NCBI RefSeq assembly: GCF_015206995.1
Contig: NZ_JADEXR010000031.1
Span: 1 to 52,181, forward strand
DNA length: 52,181 nucleotides
Direction: 5' to 3'
From: an aff. Roholtiella sp. LEGE 12411
Lineage (GTDB): Bacteria > Cyanobacteriota > Cyanobacteriia > Cyanobacteriales > Nostocaceae
This document shows positions 8,888 to 17,327 of the stretch, piece after piece. A model generated the notes under the pieces. That model searched no databases, was not told where the DNA came from, and worked only from the letters and a program-made list of their open reading frames with translations. The translations under genes were made by a program, and so were the position numbers. Each line of letters starts with the position of its first letter. Position 1 is the stretch's first letter.

Positions 8888-9170
8888 GATAATATCGCCT
8901 CCTTAGTTGCCGTAATCAATTACGGAGGAAATCCACTAGGCAGCTAGCTCAGTACTGGCTGCTTAGAGGATATTTATTATTAAGCTACCATGACCTTAGT
9001 CTCATCTCTTGAGTAATATTTGTTAGTTGTTAAAATGCTTTTTCGTTGGTGTTGTGGGCTTTTGAGAAGAAGTTAACAGCATAATTGAGGTAATAGTATA
9101 ATATGTTACCTCAAAATGCCAAAAAACCCCATGAGCTATGACATAGGGGGTTTTAAATTTAAGTACCTAG
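8888..9170. other. Upstream gap with bidirectional terminator
   Basis: This gap holds the presumed response-regulator promoter and, at 9121-9160, the terminator of the small gene beyond. Nothing else was recognised. Confidence 0.45.
9121..9160 (-). terminator. Intrinsic terminator after the small gene at 9171
   Basis: The inverted repeat AAAACCCC(A)TGAGC..CATAGGGGGTTTT has A/T flanks on both sides. On the minus strand it reads as a CCCC/GGGG stem followed by six U residues. It is 11 bp past the stop at 9171. It could work in both directions. Confidence 0.75.
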
Positions 9171-9365
9171 TTAATATAAGTCAGTCTTTATCTTAATTTT
9201 TCCTACAGCTCTGGCAACTTTTTCCCAGGCTCTAGCAGTGTCGGGGTCTTGCCAATTGGTTCTTAGATGTTCAGCTTTCTCGTAACAAACTTGAGAAAGT
9301 ATCTCTAACACACCAGATAGACTCATGCCATCAATCATTGTCTTTATATCATCTTTGTCGTACAT
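9171..9365 (-). CDS. Small hypothetical protein
   Basis: A 64-residue acidic/basic helical protein with no recognised family. The ATG at 9365 (MYDKDDIKTMIDGM) is preferred over an upstream in-frame ATG because the charged start looks natural. It contains LSGVLEILSQVCYEKAEHL and a tryptophan-bearing segment NWQDPDTARAWEKVARAV. Its own terminator follows, which supports a real transcribed gene. Function unknown. Confidence 0.6.
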   Translation of the reverse strand: MYDKDDIKTMIDGMSLSGVLEILSQVCYEKAEHLRTNWQDPDTARAWEKVARAVGKIKIKTDLY

Positions 9366-9561
9366 TTTTAAAACTCCATATTGAGAATCTTTCAAATTTG
9401 TTAAACAGATTGGAGATCAAGTCATCATCCACAACACCTGGTTGTGATAATACCTGGGATCATGGTGTATGTACAAGTTTCAATGGAATGACATGAAAAG
9501 GACTGCATAAAAACTGGATATATCTCTAGAGGCTAACTACTATCTCCATTGACACAGATGA

Positions 9562-9780
9562 GAGGACAAGAAGATCAGAGTTCGGCTTAAGTCTCAAATT
9601 AAACTTCAGCAAGCTGGAATTAATTTAAAAACAGTTGTACGCAAAATCAATACTATCAAAGATGATATAGCACACTCTGCCAAAGCGAAAGTTACTCAAG
9701 CTCAAGCTGATGACAAGCGTTTATTAACAAGGCGCGATCGCTCCAAGAGATTTTCCTCAGACACATTGACCGAGTGGTGA
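9562..9780 (+). other. Open stretch without a start codon, possible gene remnant
   Basis: An open frame without ATG encodes a lysine-rich helical peptide (KKIRVRLKSQIKLQQAG, then a lysine/alanine-rich part) and ends in TGA at 9778-9780. It overlaps the recombinase remnant in another frame. No family was recognised; it may be the broken 5' part of the same lost element. Confidence 0.25.
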
Positions 9781-9890
9781 AGCGGGCTGCGGCGGAATTG
9801 GAGAATGTGATGAATGTTTCAGCGCACTGGTTTAGGTACAGTTATGCTACCCACACATTACATGAATGTGTTCCGTACTTAAGAAGATAA
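9723..9890 (+). pseudogene. Tyrosine recombinase (XerC/D-type integrase) remnant
   Basis: Only the middle of the catalytic domain survives. The reading frame through 9774-9890 gives RVVKRAAAELE, then VSAHWFRYSYATHTLHE, which matches the HxLRHxxAT(H) box II block of tyrosine recombinases (VSPHWLRHAHASHAL in intact relatives). The frame is closed by stops upstream near 9710 and by TAA at 9888-9890, before the catalytic tyrosine. It is a decayed mobile-element or phage integrase, and its 3' end runs into the truncated HNH gene on the other strand, so the junction near 9880 is probably a deletion scar. Confidence 0.55.
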
Positions 9891-9983
9891 AAAATCAACT
9901 ATTTGGCAATATTCGCACATAAACTTAGCTCGTTGTCGTACTTGATTTTGAGTAGCTTGACTAATGTAACGATTCGCAGACAA
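9879..9983 (-). pseudogene. HNH endonuclease, N-terminal stub
   Basis: Thirty-four residues remain, reading NRYISQATQNQVRQRAKFMCEYCQ then a short unrelated tail. In intact cyanobacterial HNH endonucleases this N-terminal block, with the zinc-like CEYC pair, comes just before the DHxxP and HNH-type core. Here the core is missing. A TTG at 9983 with GGGA upstream is the probable start, 12 bp after the stop of the small upstream gene and in the same frame. The break at about 9885 abuts the integrase remnant. Confidence 0.65.
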
Positions 9984-9995
9984 ATCTCTAATTCC

Positions 9996-10274
9996 CTATG
10001 ATTCACTTTGGTTTTGAGTTAGCGATGAATTTCTGATCATCCGATTCACCAAACTCAGATAATCGTCTAATTCTTCATATTCATCTAATTCTTTTTCTTC
10101 CTGTGAAGTAAGTGCAGATTCTTTTTGCTTAATTAATAATGCTTCAATTCGCCCCTGTACTAAACTGGAAGCTCGAAATATCGGCACTCCTTCTACTAGC
10201 TCGATGCGGACAGCACCATCTAGTGGCAAACTGTTGGGCAAGTGTGACAATTTCATCGGTAAATTGTTTGTCAT
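9996..10274 (-). CDS. Small cyanobacterial protein, partner of HNH endonucleases
   Basis: A 92-residue soluble protein with the pattern SLPLDGAVRIELVEGVPIFRASSLVQGRIEALL, then an acidic helical tail (EEKELDEYEELDDYLSLVNRMIRN). From memory, proteins of this pattern are frequent in cyanobacteria directly upstream of small HNH endonuclease genes, and the stub of such a gene follows here. A role as antidote or regulator of the nuclease is inference. The gene looks intact although its partner is broken. The antitoxin-like gene at 10280 lies 5 bp upstream. Confidence 0.6.
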   Translation of the reverse strand: MTNNLPMKLSHLPNSLPLDGAVRIELVEGVPIFRASSLVQGRIEALLIKQKESALTSQEEKELDEYEELDDYLSLVNRMIRNSSLTQNQSES

Positions 10275-10279
10275 CGCAT

Positions 10280-10612
10280 CTAGGGGTCATCGTGTCCTAA
10301 CGATGCCTGAATTGGTTGCACACTCAGGCGATAGCCGAGATTGTGCAGGATAAGGCTGATAGTTCGCAGTTCTGGGTTGCCTTCTGGCGACAAGACTCGG
10401 TAAAGATTCTGGCGGTTCAAACCCGTTTTTTCCGCAAGGCGCGTCATCCCCTCCCGTGCTTCCACCACGTCACGCAGCGCTTCCAGAAAAAACGCAATAT
10501 CCCCATCCTGCTCGTACTCTTCAAGGGCAACGTCCAGGTAAGCCTTTGCCATTTCCGGGTTCAGCATCTGCTCGAACACAACCTCGTCATGGTTTCTCAG
10601 TTTCTTGCTTAT
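10280..10612 (-). CDS. HigA-type addiction-module antidote with ATA at the start position
   Basis: The C-terminal half is a helix-turn-helix antitoxin of the putative addiction-module antidote family: YLDVALEEYE, FFLEALRDVVEAREGMTRLAEKTGLNRQNLYRVLSPEGNPELRTI. The homology extends upstream of the first standard start, as ISKKLRNHDEVVFEQML, the normal N-terminus of the family. In that frame a good AGGAGG site at 10619-10624 is followed, 6 bases later, by ATA (10610-10612) where ATG is expected. Either ATA is used, or the start was lost and weak translation begins at GTG 10579 or ATG 10567. It overlaps the truncated toxin stop by 26 bp, the usual toxin-antitoxin coupling. It would bind toxin and operator if expressed. 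Confidence 0.65.
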   Translation of the reverse strand: MSKKLRNHDEVVFEQMLNPEMAKAYLDVALEEYEQDGDIAFFLEALRDVVEAREGMTRLAEKTGLNRQNLYRVLSPEGNPELRTISLILHNLGYRLSVQPIQASLGHDDP

Positions 10613-10708
10613 CCTGTTCCTCCTGATAAGCCTGCCAATATCCTTTAGCGTTTTCTATGTCTCTATCCTGGCTGTCCTTGTCGCCACCACATAGAAGAAT
10701 TACTATTA
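10587..10708 (-). pseudogene. RelE/HigB-type toxin, C-terminal remnant
   Basis: The frame ending at TGA 10587-10589 reads VIVILLCGGDKDSQDRDIENAKGYWQAYQ (in two pieces: VIVILLCGGDKDSQ and DRDIENAKGYWQAYQEEQ). This is the last beta strand and C-terminal helix of RelE/ParE-like HigB toxins, which end LLLCGGDKxxQxxDIxxAxxYWxxY. The N-terminal two thirds, with the RNase or gyrase-contact residues, is gone. The homology begins right at the stop codon of the helicase-partner gene (10706-10708), so that cassette seems to have replaced the 5' part of the toxin. Confidence 0.7.
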
Positions 10709-11746
10709 CTTGCTCCAAACTGTTGGTGAGATAATTTTGGCTGATTGATCATCTAAATAGAAATTGTAAACAGGTTCTCCTGATAATTCACAGCGAAGCG
10801 GCTCAAGAATTTTAGTGAACGGATTCCAAACTGCTGTTACAGTCCGTTTCGCTTTCTTTCGTTGCAACTCACACTGAATATGTACTGTAGGTAGATGGAT
10901 AATCATTGCACTGTGCAAGGAAGCTTCTACACTCATTGCATAACGCTCTTGGATGTCCAGCAATTTTCTCTCTAACTCTCTATTAGTGGCTTCAATTCGT
11001 GCTAATTCTTTGTCTTTGTCATCACCAATCAAATGTTTTGACTCAATTTTGTTGCGAATTTCCGAGCTAATTGTGTTGTAATAATCCTTGAGTCTTTCTT
11101 CATCCCTAGCTCTTGCTCTTGTTAATTTAGCTTGCCAATTATCTAGAGATTTTCCAATTGATATTGCACTTTGATGTTCGATTAACCTCAACAAATCTTC
11201 AATTGGAATTGCCAATGGTGTCTCTTGATGCTCCACAGTCATTAGGTCAGACTCCCAAAACAAAGCATCACCAATTTCTACTGGTGTTACTCCTGTTATT
11301 TCATTGATAATGAACGAAACTAAACCAATCCTTTTTTCGGAAGCATTGGCTGTGTAAGCGACATTACACAAGATGTAACGAGTAATTTCTGGTTTAGCAT
11401 CTAAAAAACGAATTAAGCCATTTTGAGGTGTGAGTCTCTCCAATAAAATTTTCTCAAAGCCTGTGTTTTTAAGATGTCCATCGATTTTAACACCCAACGC
11501 ACTAATAAGTCCTTTAACAGCTAATAGTTCAGATAGCTTATTTAAGACTTCTGAATGATAGGTGACAAAAACACTTTGGGGTACATCAGCAATAGTTGTA
11601 AAAGTAACTTCTTCTGGGAGCGAAAGCAGCGATGCTATATTTGATGTTAACAACACATTTAAAATGTGTTCACCAGCAGGTTCTGCTATCCCGTCATGGA
11701 GAGAAACAATTTTTTCTAAGGTAGCAATAATTGGGTCTGATAACAT
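10706..11746 (-). CDS. Partner of SNF2 helicase, coiled-coil protein of unknown function
   Basis: A 346-residue soluble protein lying 19 bp downstream of the SNF2 helicase gene. No catalytic motif is recognised. The N-terminal half is a helical/beta mix. The middle (about 200-270) is a charged coiled coil with RARARDEERLKDYYNTI and ELARIEATNRELERKLLDIQERY. The C-terminal part reads RKKAKRTVTAVWNPFTKILEPL then CELSGEPVYNFYL, which resembles the zinc-finger-like tail of some larger bacterial SNF2 proteins but has only one of the expected cysteines. It may be a detached C-terminal half of a longer helicase or a specificity subunit (inference). Confidence 0.55.
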   Translation of the reverse strand: MLSDPIIATLEKIVSLHDGIAEPAGEHILNVLLTSNIASLLSLPEEVTFTTIADVPQSVFVTYHSEVLNKLSELLAVKGLISALGVKIDGHLKNTGFEKILLERLTPQNGLIRFLDAKPEITRYILCNVAYTANASEKRIGLVSFIINEITGVTPVEIGDALFWESDLMTVEHQETPLAIPIEDLLRLIEHQSAISIGKSLDNWQAKLTRARARDEERLKDYYNTISSEIRNKIESKHLIGDDKDKELARIEATNRELERKLLDIQERYAMSVEASLHSAMIIHLPTVHIQCELQRKKAKRTVTAVWNPFTKILEPLRCELSGEPVYNFYLDDQSAKIISPTVWSK

Positions 11747-11765
11747 ATTTCATCAAATCAATATC

Positions 11766-13475
11766 TCAAGCTTCAAAATCTTCGCCAAAAATCTGTTCAT
11801 CCAATTCCTGAATTTGCTGATACTGGTTTTTGGCTTTCAATAAATTATCTGCCAATTGCTCGAAGGCTGTATCTAATTCTGGTTTAACCTGATGCTTGAG
11901 CCAGATATCCATAACAATTTCACTAAAGTCAAATTCATCATCCACGTTCCCTAAAATTGTTTCAATCTCTCCCACCACTAGTTCAAACATATTAATTTTG
12001 TCATGCAAGATCCGTAGAATATACTCTTCGATACTGCCTTTTAGACAAAAGTTAAAAATAAAAACATCCTGGGTTTGTCCAATGCGGTGAATACGACCAA
12101 TGCGCTGTTCTATTTTCATTGGGTTCCAGGGCAGGTCATAATTAACGATCGCGTTCGCAAACTGGATGTTACGTCCCTCTCCGCCTGTTTCGGATGCCAG
12201 CAGTACAGAAACTGTATCTCGAAATGCAGCGATCGCCTCATCTTTCTGTTTAAGGGACATCCCACCAGTAAATTCTGCAAAGGGGATATTTGCAGCTTGC
12301 AGAGTTTGAGCCAAATAAGTGCTAGTTGCTTTATGGGTTGTGAAGACCAAGGTTTTCTGGGAAGATTTTGAGAGCATTTCTACCAATACTTTTGCTTTTT
12401 CGACCTGCTTGACTTGGGCTGCTCGTCTTGCTAAAGACTTCAGTTCTTCATCAGGTAGGCGTTTGGTCAATTGCTTGAGGGAGTCAGCCAAAGCACCAGG
12501 GGATGAACCAGCACGCATCAGCAAATTGGTGCGAGAGAGTCTGTCTAGTTTATCTTCTGAAGAACGTAGATACTCGCTCAAATCTTGGTAAAGTTTCTCC
12601 TCCCCTGCTGCTGGGGTAACGGTAATTGTGGTGGCGAAGCGTTTAGGCAGTTTGACATCTACTAGGGCGCGGGTATTTCGCACCATGACTTCCCGCATCA
12701 GAGAGCGTAACTTTTCGGGATTTTTCGGGACTCGTCCATTTTTGGAATCGACATATTCTTTTTTAAAAGCGGCTTCTGTTTGTAGCAGTCCTGGTTTGAG
12801 GAGGGTGAGCAGATTAAACAGTTCAATAAGGGAGTTCTGCACTGGCGTAGCAGTGAGCATGAGGATAAACCGCTTATTGAGGGCATTGACCAGTTTCCAG
12901 TTTAGGGTAGTGCGATTTTTCAGGTGGTGGGCTTCATCAACAACAACCAAATCCCAAGTGCGACTAGTGACGTGGGGATAATGTTTAGCAGACTTAGCCG
13001 TGTTTAATGAAGCGATAATTCGCGGATTATTCGTCCAAAATTCGTCTATCGGTTGTTGCGGGTCACGGTTATCTGTGGTGATAGTAGCAATATTAAATTT
13101 ATCACTTAACTCTGATTGCCACTGGGAAACTAGGGATGCGGGAGTTAACACCAGCATGGACTGTACCATACCCCTTGCTAAGTACTCGGCTATGATTAGT
13201 CCCGCCTCAATGGTTTTGCCCAATCCGACTTCATCCGCTAGTAATGCGCGTCCACCCAGTTGTCTAAGTACTTTTCGGGCTGTTTCAATCTGATACCAGT
13301 ATTTGTCGATAGCAGTTAGTGTGGGCAGGCAAATTAGCTGATCGTAGTCTGCCATTACCGAGAGGTTGAACAGGTCTAAACGCGCCTCGTAGAAGTTAAT
13401 CGGGTCGTATAAACCAGCTTTCAGGGCTGATAAGGCAGTGTCAGAATTGAATTTGAATGTATAGTTTGTCTCCAT
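11766..13475 (-). CDS. SNF2-family (RapA/HepA-like) DNA translocase
   Basis: A 569-residue SF2 ATPase that should move on duplex DNA. Motif I is DEVGLGKT (81-88), motif II DEAH (180-183), motif III MLTATPVQN, and motif VI QRIGRIHRIGQ. The final IEEYILRILHDKINMFELVVGE resembles RapA, which recycles RNA polymerase, and the whole protein is little more than the motor. It ends in a coiled acidic tail. No nuclease or methylase domain is attached. Together with the partner gene it forms a compact two-gene cassette beside toxin, HNH and integrase remnants, so it could belong to a defence island or be a transcription-recycling factor. miaB, upstream on the same strand, ends 24 bp before it. Confidence 0.88.
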   Translation of the reverse strand: METNYTFKFNSDTALSALKAGLYDPINFYEARLDLFNLSVMADYDQLICLPTLTAIDKYWYQIETARKVLRQLGGRALLADEVGLGKTIEAGLIIAEYLARGMVQSMLVLTPASLVSQWQSELSDKFNIATITTDNRDPQQPIDEFWTNNPRIIASLNTAKSAKHYPHVTSRTWDLVVVDEAHHLKNRTTLNWKLVNALNKRFILMLTATPVQNSLIELFNLLTLLKPGLLQTEAAFKKEYVDSKNGRVPKNPEKLRSLMREVMVRNTRALVDVKLPKRFATTITVTPAAGEEKLYQDLSEYLRSSEDKLDRLSRTNLLMRAGSSPGALADSLKQLTKRLPDEELKSLARRAAQVKQVEKAKVLVEMLSKSSQKTLVFTTHKATSTYLAQTLQAANIPFAEFTGGMSLKQKDEAIAAFRDTVSVLLASETGGEGRNIQFANAIVNYDLPWNPMKIEQRIGRIHRIGQTQDVFIFNFCLKGSIEEYILRILHDKINMFELVVGEIETILGNVDDEFDFSEIVMDIWLKHQVKPELDTAFEQLADNLLKAKNQYQQIQELDEQIFGEDFEA

Positions 13476-13499
13476 GATGCACCCTTAGTAGTCTAAATA

Positions 13500-14870
13500 T
13501 TAGACTGGTATGGCTTGGCGTACTTCAACTGGTTCACCAGTCAAACTAAAAGGACGAACTTCGGTAATTTTTACCTTTACTAATTGCCCTTTAAGCTCAT
13601 TGATATCGCCAGTGAAGAAGGTCAGACGATTACCGCCTGTGCGTCCCATCACCTGAGTTGGATCTTTGGGGTTTTGGTCTTCTACCAAGACTTTTTCGAT
13701 GCGTCCAAAGTAACGTTGCGATCGCTGTGCTACTTTGACGTTTACTAGATGATTTAATCTTTGTAAGCGATCGCTTTTTACTTCTTCACTCAACTGATTT
13801 GTCCACAAAGCAGCGGGTGTACCTGGACGGGGCGAATATGCTGCGGTATTCAACATGTCAAAGCCAATATCGTCCACCAATTTCAGGGTATTTTCAAACT
13901 GTGCTTCTGTTTCTCCAGGGAAACCCGCGATCGCATCGGCACTAATTGACGCATCTGGCATATACTGCCGAATAGTATCGATGATCCGGCGATACTTCTC
14001 ATGGGTATAACCCCGGGCCATTGCTTTCAAAAGTTCGTTATCTCCAGATTGGAAGGGAATGTGAAAGTGTTCGCACACCTTGGGCAACTCGGCACAAGCC
14101 CGAATTAGCCTCTCCGTGAAATAACGAGGGTGACTAGTAGCGAATCTTAGCCGTTCAATTCCTGGTACATCATGGACATAATAAAGTAAATCTGTAAAAT
14201 TGTGCAGATGTCTACCTTCGGCTGTGGCACCGGGTAAATCTCTACCGTAAGCGTCAATATTTTGACCAAGTAGAGTTACTTCTTTGTAACCTTGCTGTCC
14301 TAGTTCTACCATTTCGGCGCGAATGGCTTCTGGTGTGCGCGATTGTTCTACTCCACGCACATTAGGCACTACGCAGTAAGTGCAGCGCTCGTTACAACCA
14401 TAAATCACATTTACCCAAGCGGTTACTTTACTATCCCGTCGTGGTTTGGTGATATCTTCGATGATGTGAACTTGCTCGGTTGCCACAACTTGATTACCAG
14501 CAAACACTGACTCCAGTAAATCTTTGAGACGGTTGGCGTGTTGTGGCCCCATTACTAAGTCTAATTCTGGGACTCGCCGCAACAGTGTTTCACCTTCCTG
14601 CTGGGCAACGCAACCAGCAACAATAAGAGTTAAATCGGTTTGCTCGTGCTTGCGCTTTGCTTGTCTACCTAGGTAAGAATAGACCTTTTGCTCGGCATTA
14701 TCCCGAATTGTGCAGGTATTGTAGAGAATCAAATCTGCATTATTTGGATCTTCTGACCATTCAAAGCCCATGTCTTCCAAAACGCCAGCCATGCGCTCTG
14801 AGTCAGCTTTATTCATCTGGCAACCGAAAGTAGTAATGTGGTAGCGGCGTTTAGAAGTGGTCATGGGCAA
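13500..14870 (-). CDS. miaB: tRNA-2-methylthio-N6-dimethylallyladenosine synthase
   Basis: A radical-SAM methylthiotransferase that modifies A37 of tRNAs reading U-starting codons. It has an N-terminal UPF0004 domain with three auxiliary-cluster cysteines (C17 in GCQMN, C53 in NTCTIRD, C87 in VAGCVAQ), the radical-SAM CxxxCxxC at C159, C163 and C166 (GCNERCTYC), and a C-terminal TRAM domain (about 390-450). The length of 456 is typical. The SNF2 gene follows after 24 bp on the same strand, which suggests read-through but no functional link. Confidence 0.97.
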   Translation of the reverse strand: MPMTTSKRRYHITTFGCQMNKADSERMAGVLEDMGFEWSEDPNNADLILYNTCTIRDNAEQKVYSYLGRQAKRKHEQTDLTLIVAGCVAQQEGETLLRRVPELDLVMGPQHANRLKDLLESVFAGNQVVATEQVHIIEDITKPRRDSKVTAWVNVIYGCNERCTYCVVPNVRGVEQSRTPEAIRAEMVELGQQGYKEVTLLGQNIDAYGRDLPGATAEGRHLHNFTDLLYYVHDVPGIERLRFATSHPRYFTERLIRACAELPKVCEHFHIPFQSGDNELLKAMARGYTHEKYRRIIDTIRQYMPDASISADAIAGFPGETEAQFENTLKLVDDIGFDMLNTAAYSPRPGTPAALWTNQLSEEVKSDRLQRLNHLVNVKVAQRSQRYFGRIEKVLVEDQNPKDPTQVMGRTGGNRLTFFTGDINELKGQLVKVKITEVRPFSLTGEPVEVRQAIPV

Positions 14871-14920
14871 TTATGCTTAATTAGCGTAATGTATATAAGC
14901 TTTATTTGTCTTCACTCTAT

Positions 14921-14957
14921 TAAGAGTTGGGTGATTTTAACAACCCCCTCAACTCTT
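14921..14957. repeat. Inverted repeat between miaB and chlM
   Basis: TAAGAGTTG (14921-14929) pairs with CAACTCTTA (14949-14957) around a loop. It lies between the divergent starts of miaB and chlM, so it may be an operator or an mRNA leader structure rather than a terminator. Confidence 0.45.
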
Positions 14958-15034
14958 AAAATCCTTAAGAGCGCTCTTGTGGGTTCCTATCAATGATAAT
15001 TTTAATCATTGGGAACCCTAAAAAATCAAAGTTT

Positions 15035-15721
15035 ATGAACGCAGCCGACGATAAAACAATTGTTCGCGAGTATTTCAACTCCACAGGGTTTGACCGTTGG
15101 AGGCGGATATACGGTGATGGCGAAGTCAACAAAGTCCAACTAGACATTCGTAATGGACATCAGCAAACTGTGGATACAGTTCTTGGCTGGTTGAAAGCTG
15201 ATAATAATTTAGCAGAGCTATCAATCGGTGATGCAGGGTGTGGTGTAGGTAGCCTCAGCATCCCTTTGGCGGCAGAAGGTGCTAAAGTCTATGCTAGCGA
15301 TATTTCTGAAAAAATGGTGACAGAAGCCAAGGATAGAGCTTTAGAAACCTTGAAAAACGCTGAAAATCCTACCTTTGCCGTGCAGGATTTGGAATCGTTA
15401 AATGGTAGTTACCACACTGTTATTTGCTTGGATGTTCTCATCCACTATCCCCAAGAAAAAGCAGATGAGATGATTTCTCACCTCTGTTCTTTGGCGCAGT
15501 CGCGGATAATTCTCAGTTTTGCACCAAAGACTTTCGCTCTAAGTATACTCAAGAAAATTGGTAGTTTCTTTCCTGGAGCAAGTAAAGCTACTCGTGCATA
15601 TCTGCACCGTGAGGCTGATGTGGTGAAAATCCTAGAAAGTAACGGTTTTGCAGTCCAAAGAAAGTCAATGACTAAAACTCGCTTCTATTTTTCCCGTTTA
15701 CTAGAAGCTACATGTAAATGA
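15035..15721 (+). CDS. chlM: Magnesium-protoporphyrin IX methyltransferase
   Basis: It transfers a methyl group from S-adenosylmethionine to Mg-protoporphyrin IX, a step of chlorophyll synthesis at the thylakoid or envelope membrane. The start MNAADDKTIV is chosen because family proteins begin shortly before VREYFNSTGFDRWRRIYG; an earlier in-frame ATG at 14993 gives an unlikely hydrophobic addition. The SAM loop is IGDAGCGVGSLSIPLA, with the acidic YASDIS after it. The C-terminal part (LSFAPKTFALSILKKIGSFFPG, then TRAYLHREADV) is diagnostic of ChlM/BchM. The length of 228 is normal. Confidence 0.93.
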   Translation: MNAADDKTIVREYFNSTGFDRWRRIYGDGEVNKVQLDIRNGHQQTVDTVLGWLKADNNLAELSIGDAGCGVGSLSIPLAAEGAKVYASDISEKMVTEAKDRALETLKNAENPTFAVQDLESLNGSYHTVICLDVLIHYPQEKADEMISHLCSLAQSRIILSFAPKTFALSILKKIGSFFPGASKATRAYLHREADVVKILESNGFAVQRKSMTKTRFYFSRLLEATCK

Positions 15722-15773
15722 GTGTAAAATCGCGGCAAGATAAATACTAGAGTTTTGCTGCGATTTGAAAATT

Positions 15774-17327
15774 TTAAGACTCAACATTGCTAGATATTAC
15801 AGTTGACTCTAAATTCTGCGATCGCTCTTGACGATCGCTCTGCTTTGCAGAATAAATAATGATCATAAAAGAAGCGATCGCAGCTACTCCTAAGAGAATA
15901 ATTCCAGCCACTAACCAGATTTCACGTTTAGTCAGATAAATTTTATTCTTTGCCGTTTTGACAGAGGATACATCATGATTAAAACTTGGAGGATGGTAAT
16001 TTAAATCCTGGCTCTGAATCAGAGTACTTTGCTTTGGATTTAGTGGTTCATTTCTGACTTGATGATTCAAATCCTGGCTCTGAATTAGAGTATTTTGCTT
16101 TGGATTTAATGGTTCATTTCTGACTTCTTTGCTAATTGGAGGTATTTGATGAGGCGTTTTGTTGGTAGTATCAATCTCTTGCTGATTTAGTTTCTCTAAT
16201 TCTTTGATTTCTTCCCATAACGGGTGACGTTGCAGTATCCAACGCCGGACTAATTCTATTCTTACTCTATTGCCTTGCTCGTTTAAAAAACCCTTATAGG
16301 TTAGTTCTCCAGCTAGTTTTTCCAACACATATCTTGACAACACATCAGAGCCTTGTAGTAGCAATAATGGGTTTTCCTTTAGCTCTTGATCTTTCTTTTT
16401 AGCAGCTATTTTTTGCGCCTCTGCTATTGTAGAAAACACTACTTTCTCTAGTACAGATAAAGCGTCCCAGTACCAAGCAAAACCAGCTTCTCCAACTTCA
16501 ATAGCCCTATCTACAATAATTTCTACATCTTCTTCAGTTACTTGCCATTTTTCAAGTTCCCGTGCTCTACTAAAAATCGCAAAACATAAAACTTGAATAA
16601 AGTATGGATGTCCTGCGGATAAGTCAAGAATTGCTTGTATAGCTTTTGGTTCGTACTTTAGAGAAGCCGCAGCAGGTTTCACAATCAACTGCTTAATGCT
16701 TTCGTCATCTAGTAATCCAACTTCTGCAATGGGTACATCCTGAAATATTTCTATTAAATTTGATAAATCTGCTGATTTTCTACCAGCAAATATAATCACG
16801 AATAATCTTTTGTTTTGAGCAACAGTATTTTTTAGCTGCTTGAATAATGATTCTAATGTTGCGCCTATATTTGTATCATTAAAAGCATCAAATTCATCTA
16901 ATAACAATACTAAATTAGTAGCTTTTAAGTTTTCATAAATTTGATTGAGAAACTTATTAGAAAAAATATCTTTTTGTTCTTGTATTTGTTGTCCTCTTGG
17001 TATTGTTACTTTGTTTGGAGCGATTTCTAATTGCTCAATTACAGTTTCTGCTAAACTTTCTAACAGATACTCAATCTTTTCTTGTCTATAATGCTCTAAA
17101 TCAAAGGTCACAAAAGCAAATTTATCTAGTTGAACGAATTTAGGAATATTTTGAAGAAGAGATGACTTACCAATACGTCTTTGACCATGTACTAATATGA
17201 CTTTCTCGCCTCGTTTCAGATTTTCTTCAATAAACGATAATTCCTCCTGTCGCCCAAAAAATAGTTCCGGTTCACTAATAGGACGACCAATGATATAAGG
17301 ATTTCTCTGAGACGGTAATGGTATCAT
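15774..17327 (-). CDS. AAA-like ATPase with C-terminal membrane anchor
   Basis: A 517-residue P-loop protein of the AAA-like/STAND-type group often found in cyanobacteria. Walker A is GQRRIGKSS (48-56), Walker B LVLLLDEFDAF with D144-E145, and a sensor-like FAGRKSADLSN follows. A winged-helix-like region (about 270-370) comes next, then a low-complexity linker with two 22-residue repeats (NEPLNPKQ, TLIQSQDLN) encoded at about 16003-16130, and a single membrane helix near 468-490. The C-terminus outside the helix is short. The ATG at 17327 is preferred over an upstream one. Signal-transducing or scaffold use is inference; no substrate can be named. Confidence 0.8.
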   Translation of the reverse strand: MIPLPSQRNPYIIGRPISEPELFFGRQEELSFIEENLKRGEKVILVHGQRRIGKSSLLQNIPKFVQLDKFAFVTFDLEHYRQEKIEYLLESLAETVIEQLEIAPNKVTIPRGQQIQEQKDIFSNKFLNQIYENLKATNLVLLLDEFDAFNDTNIGATLESLFKQLKNTVAQNKRLFVIIFAGRKSADLSNLIEIFQDVPIAEVGLLDDESIKQLIVKPAAASLKYEPKAIQAILDLSAGHPYFIQVLCFAIFSRARELEKWQVTEEDVEIIVDRAIEVGEAGFAWYWDALSVLEKVVFSTIAEAQKIAAKKKDQELKENPLLLLQGSDVLSRYVLEKLAGELTYKGFLNEQGNRVRIELVRRWILQRHPLWEEIKELEKLNQQEIDTTNKTPHQIPPISKEVRNEPLNPKQNTLIQSQDLNHQVRNEPLNPKQSTLIQSQDLNYHPPSFNHDVSSVKTAKNKIYLTKREIWLVAGIILLGVAAIASFMIIIYSAKQSDRQERSQNLESTVISSNVES

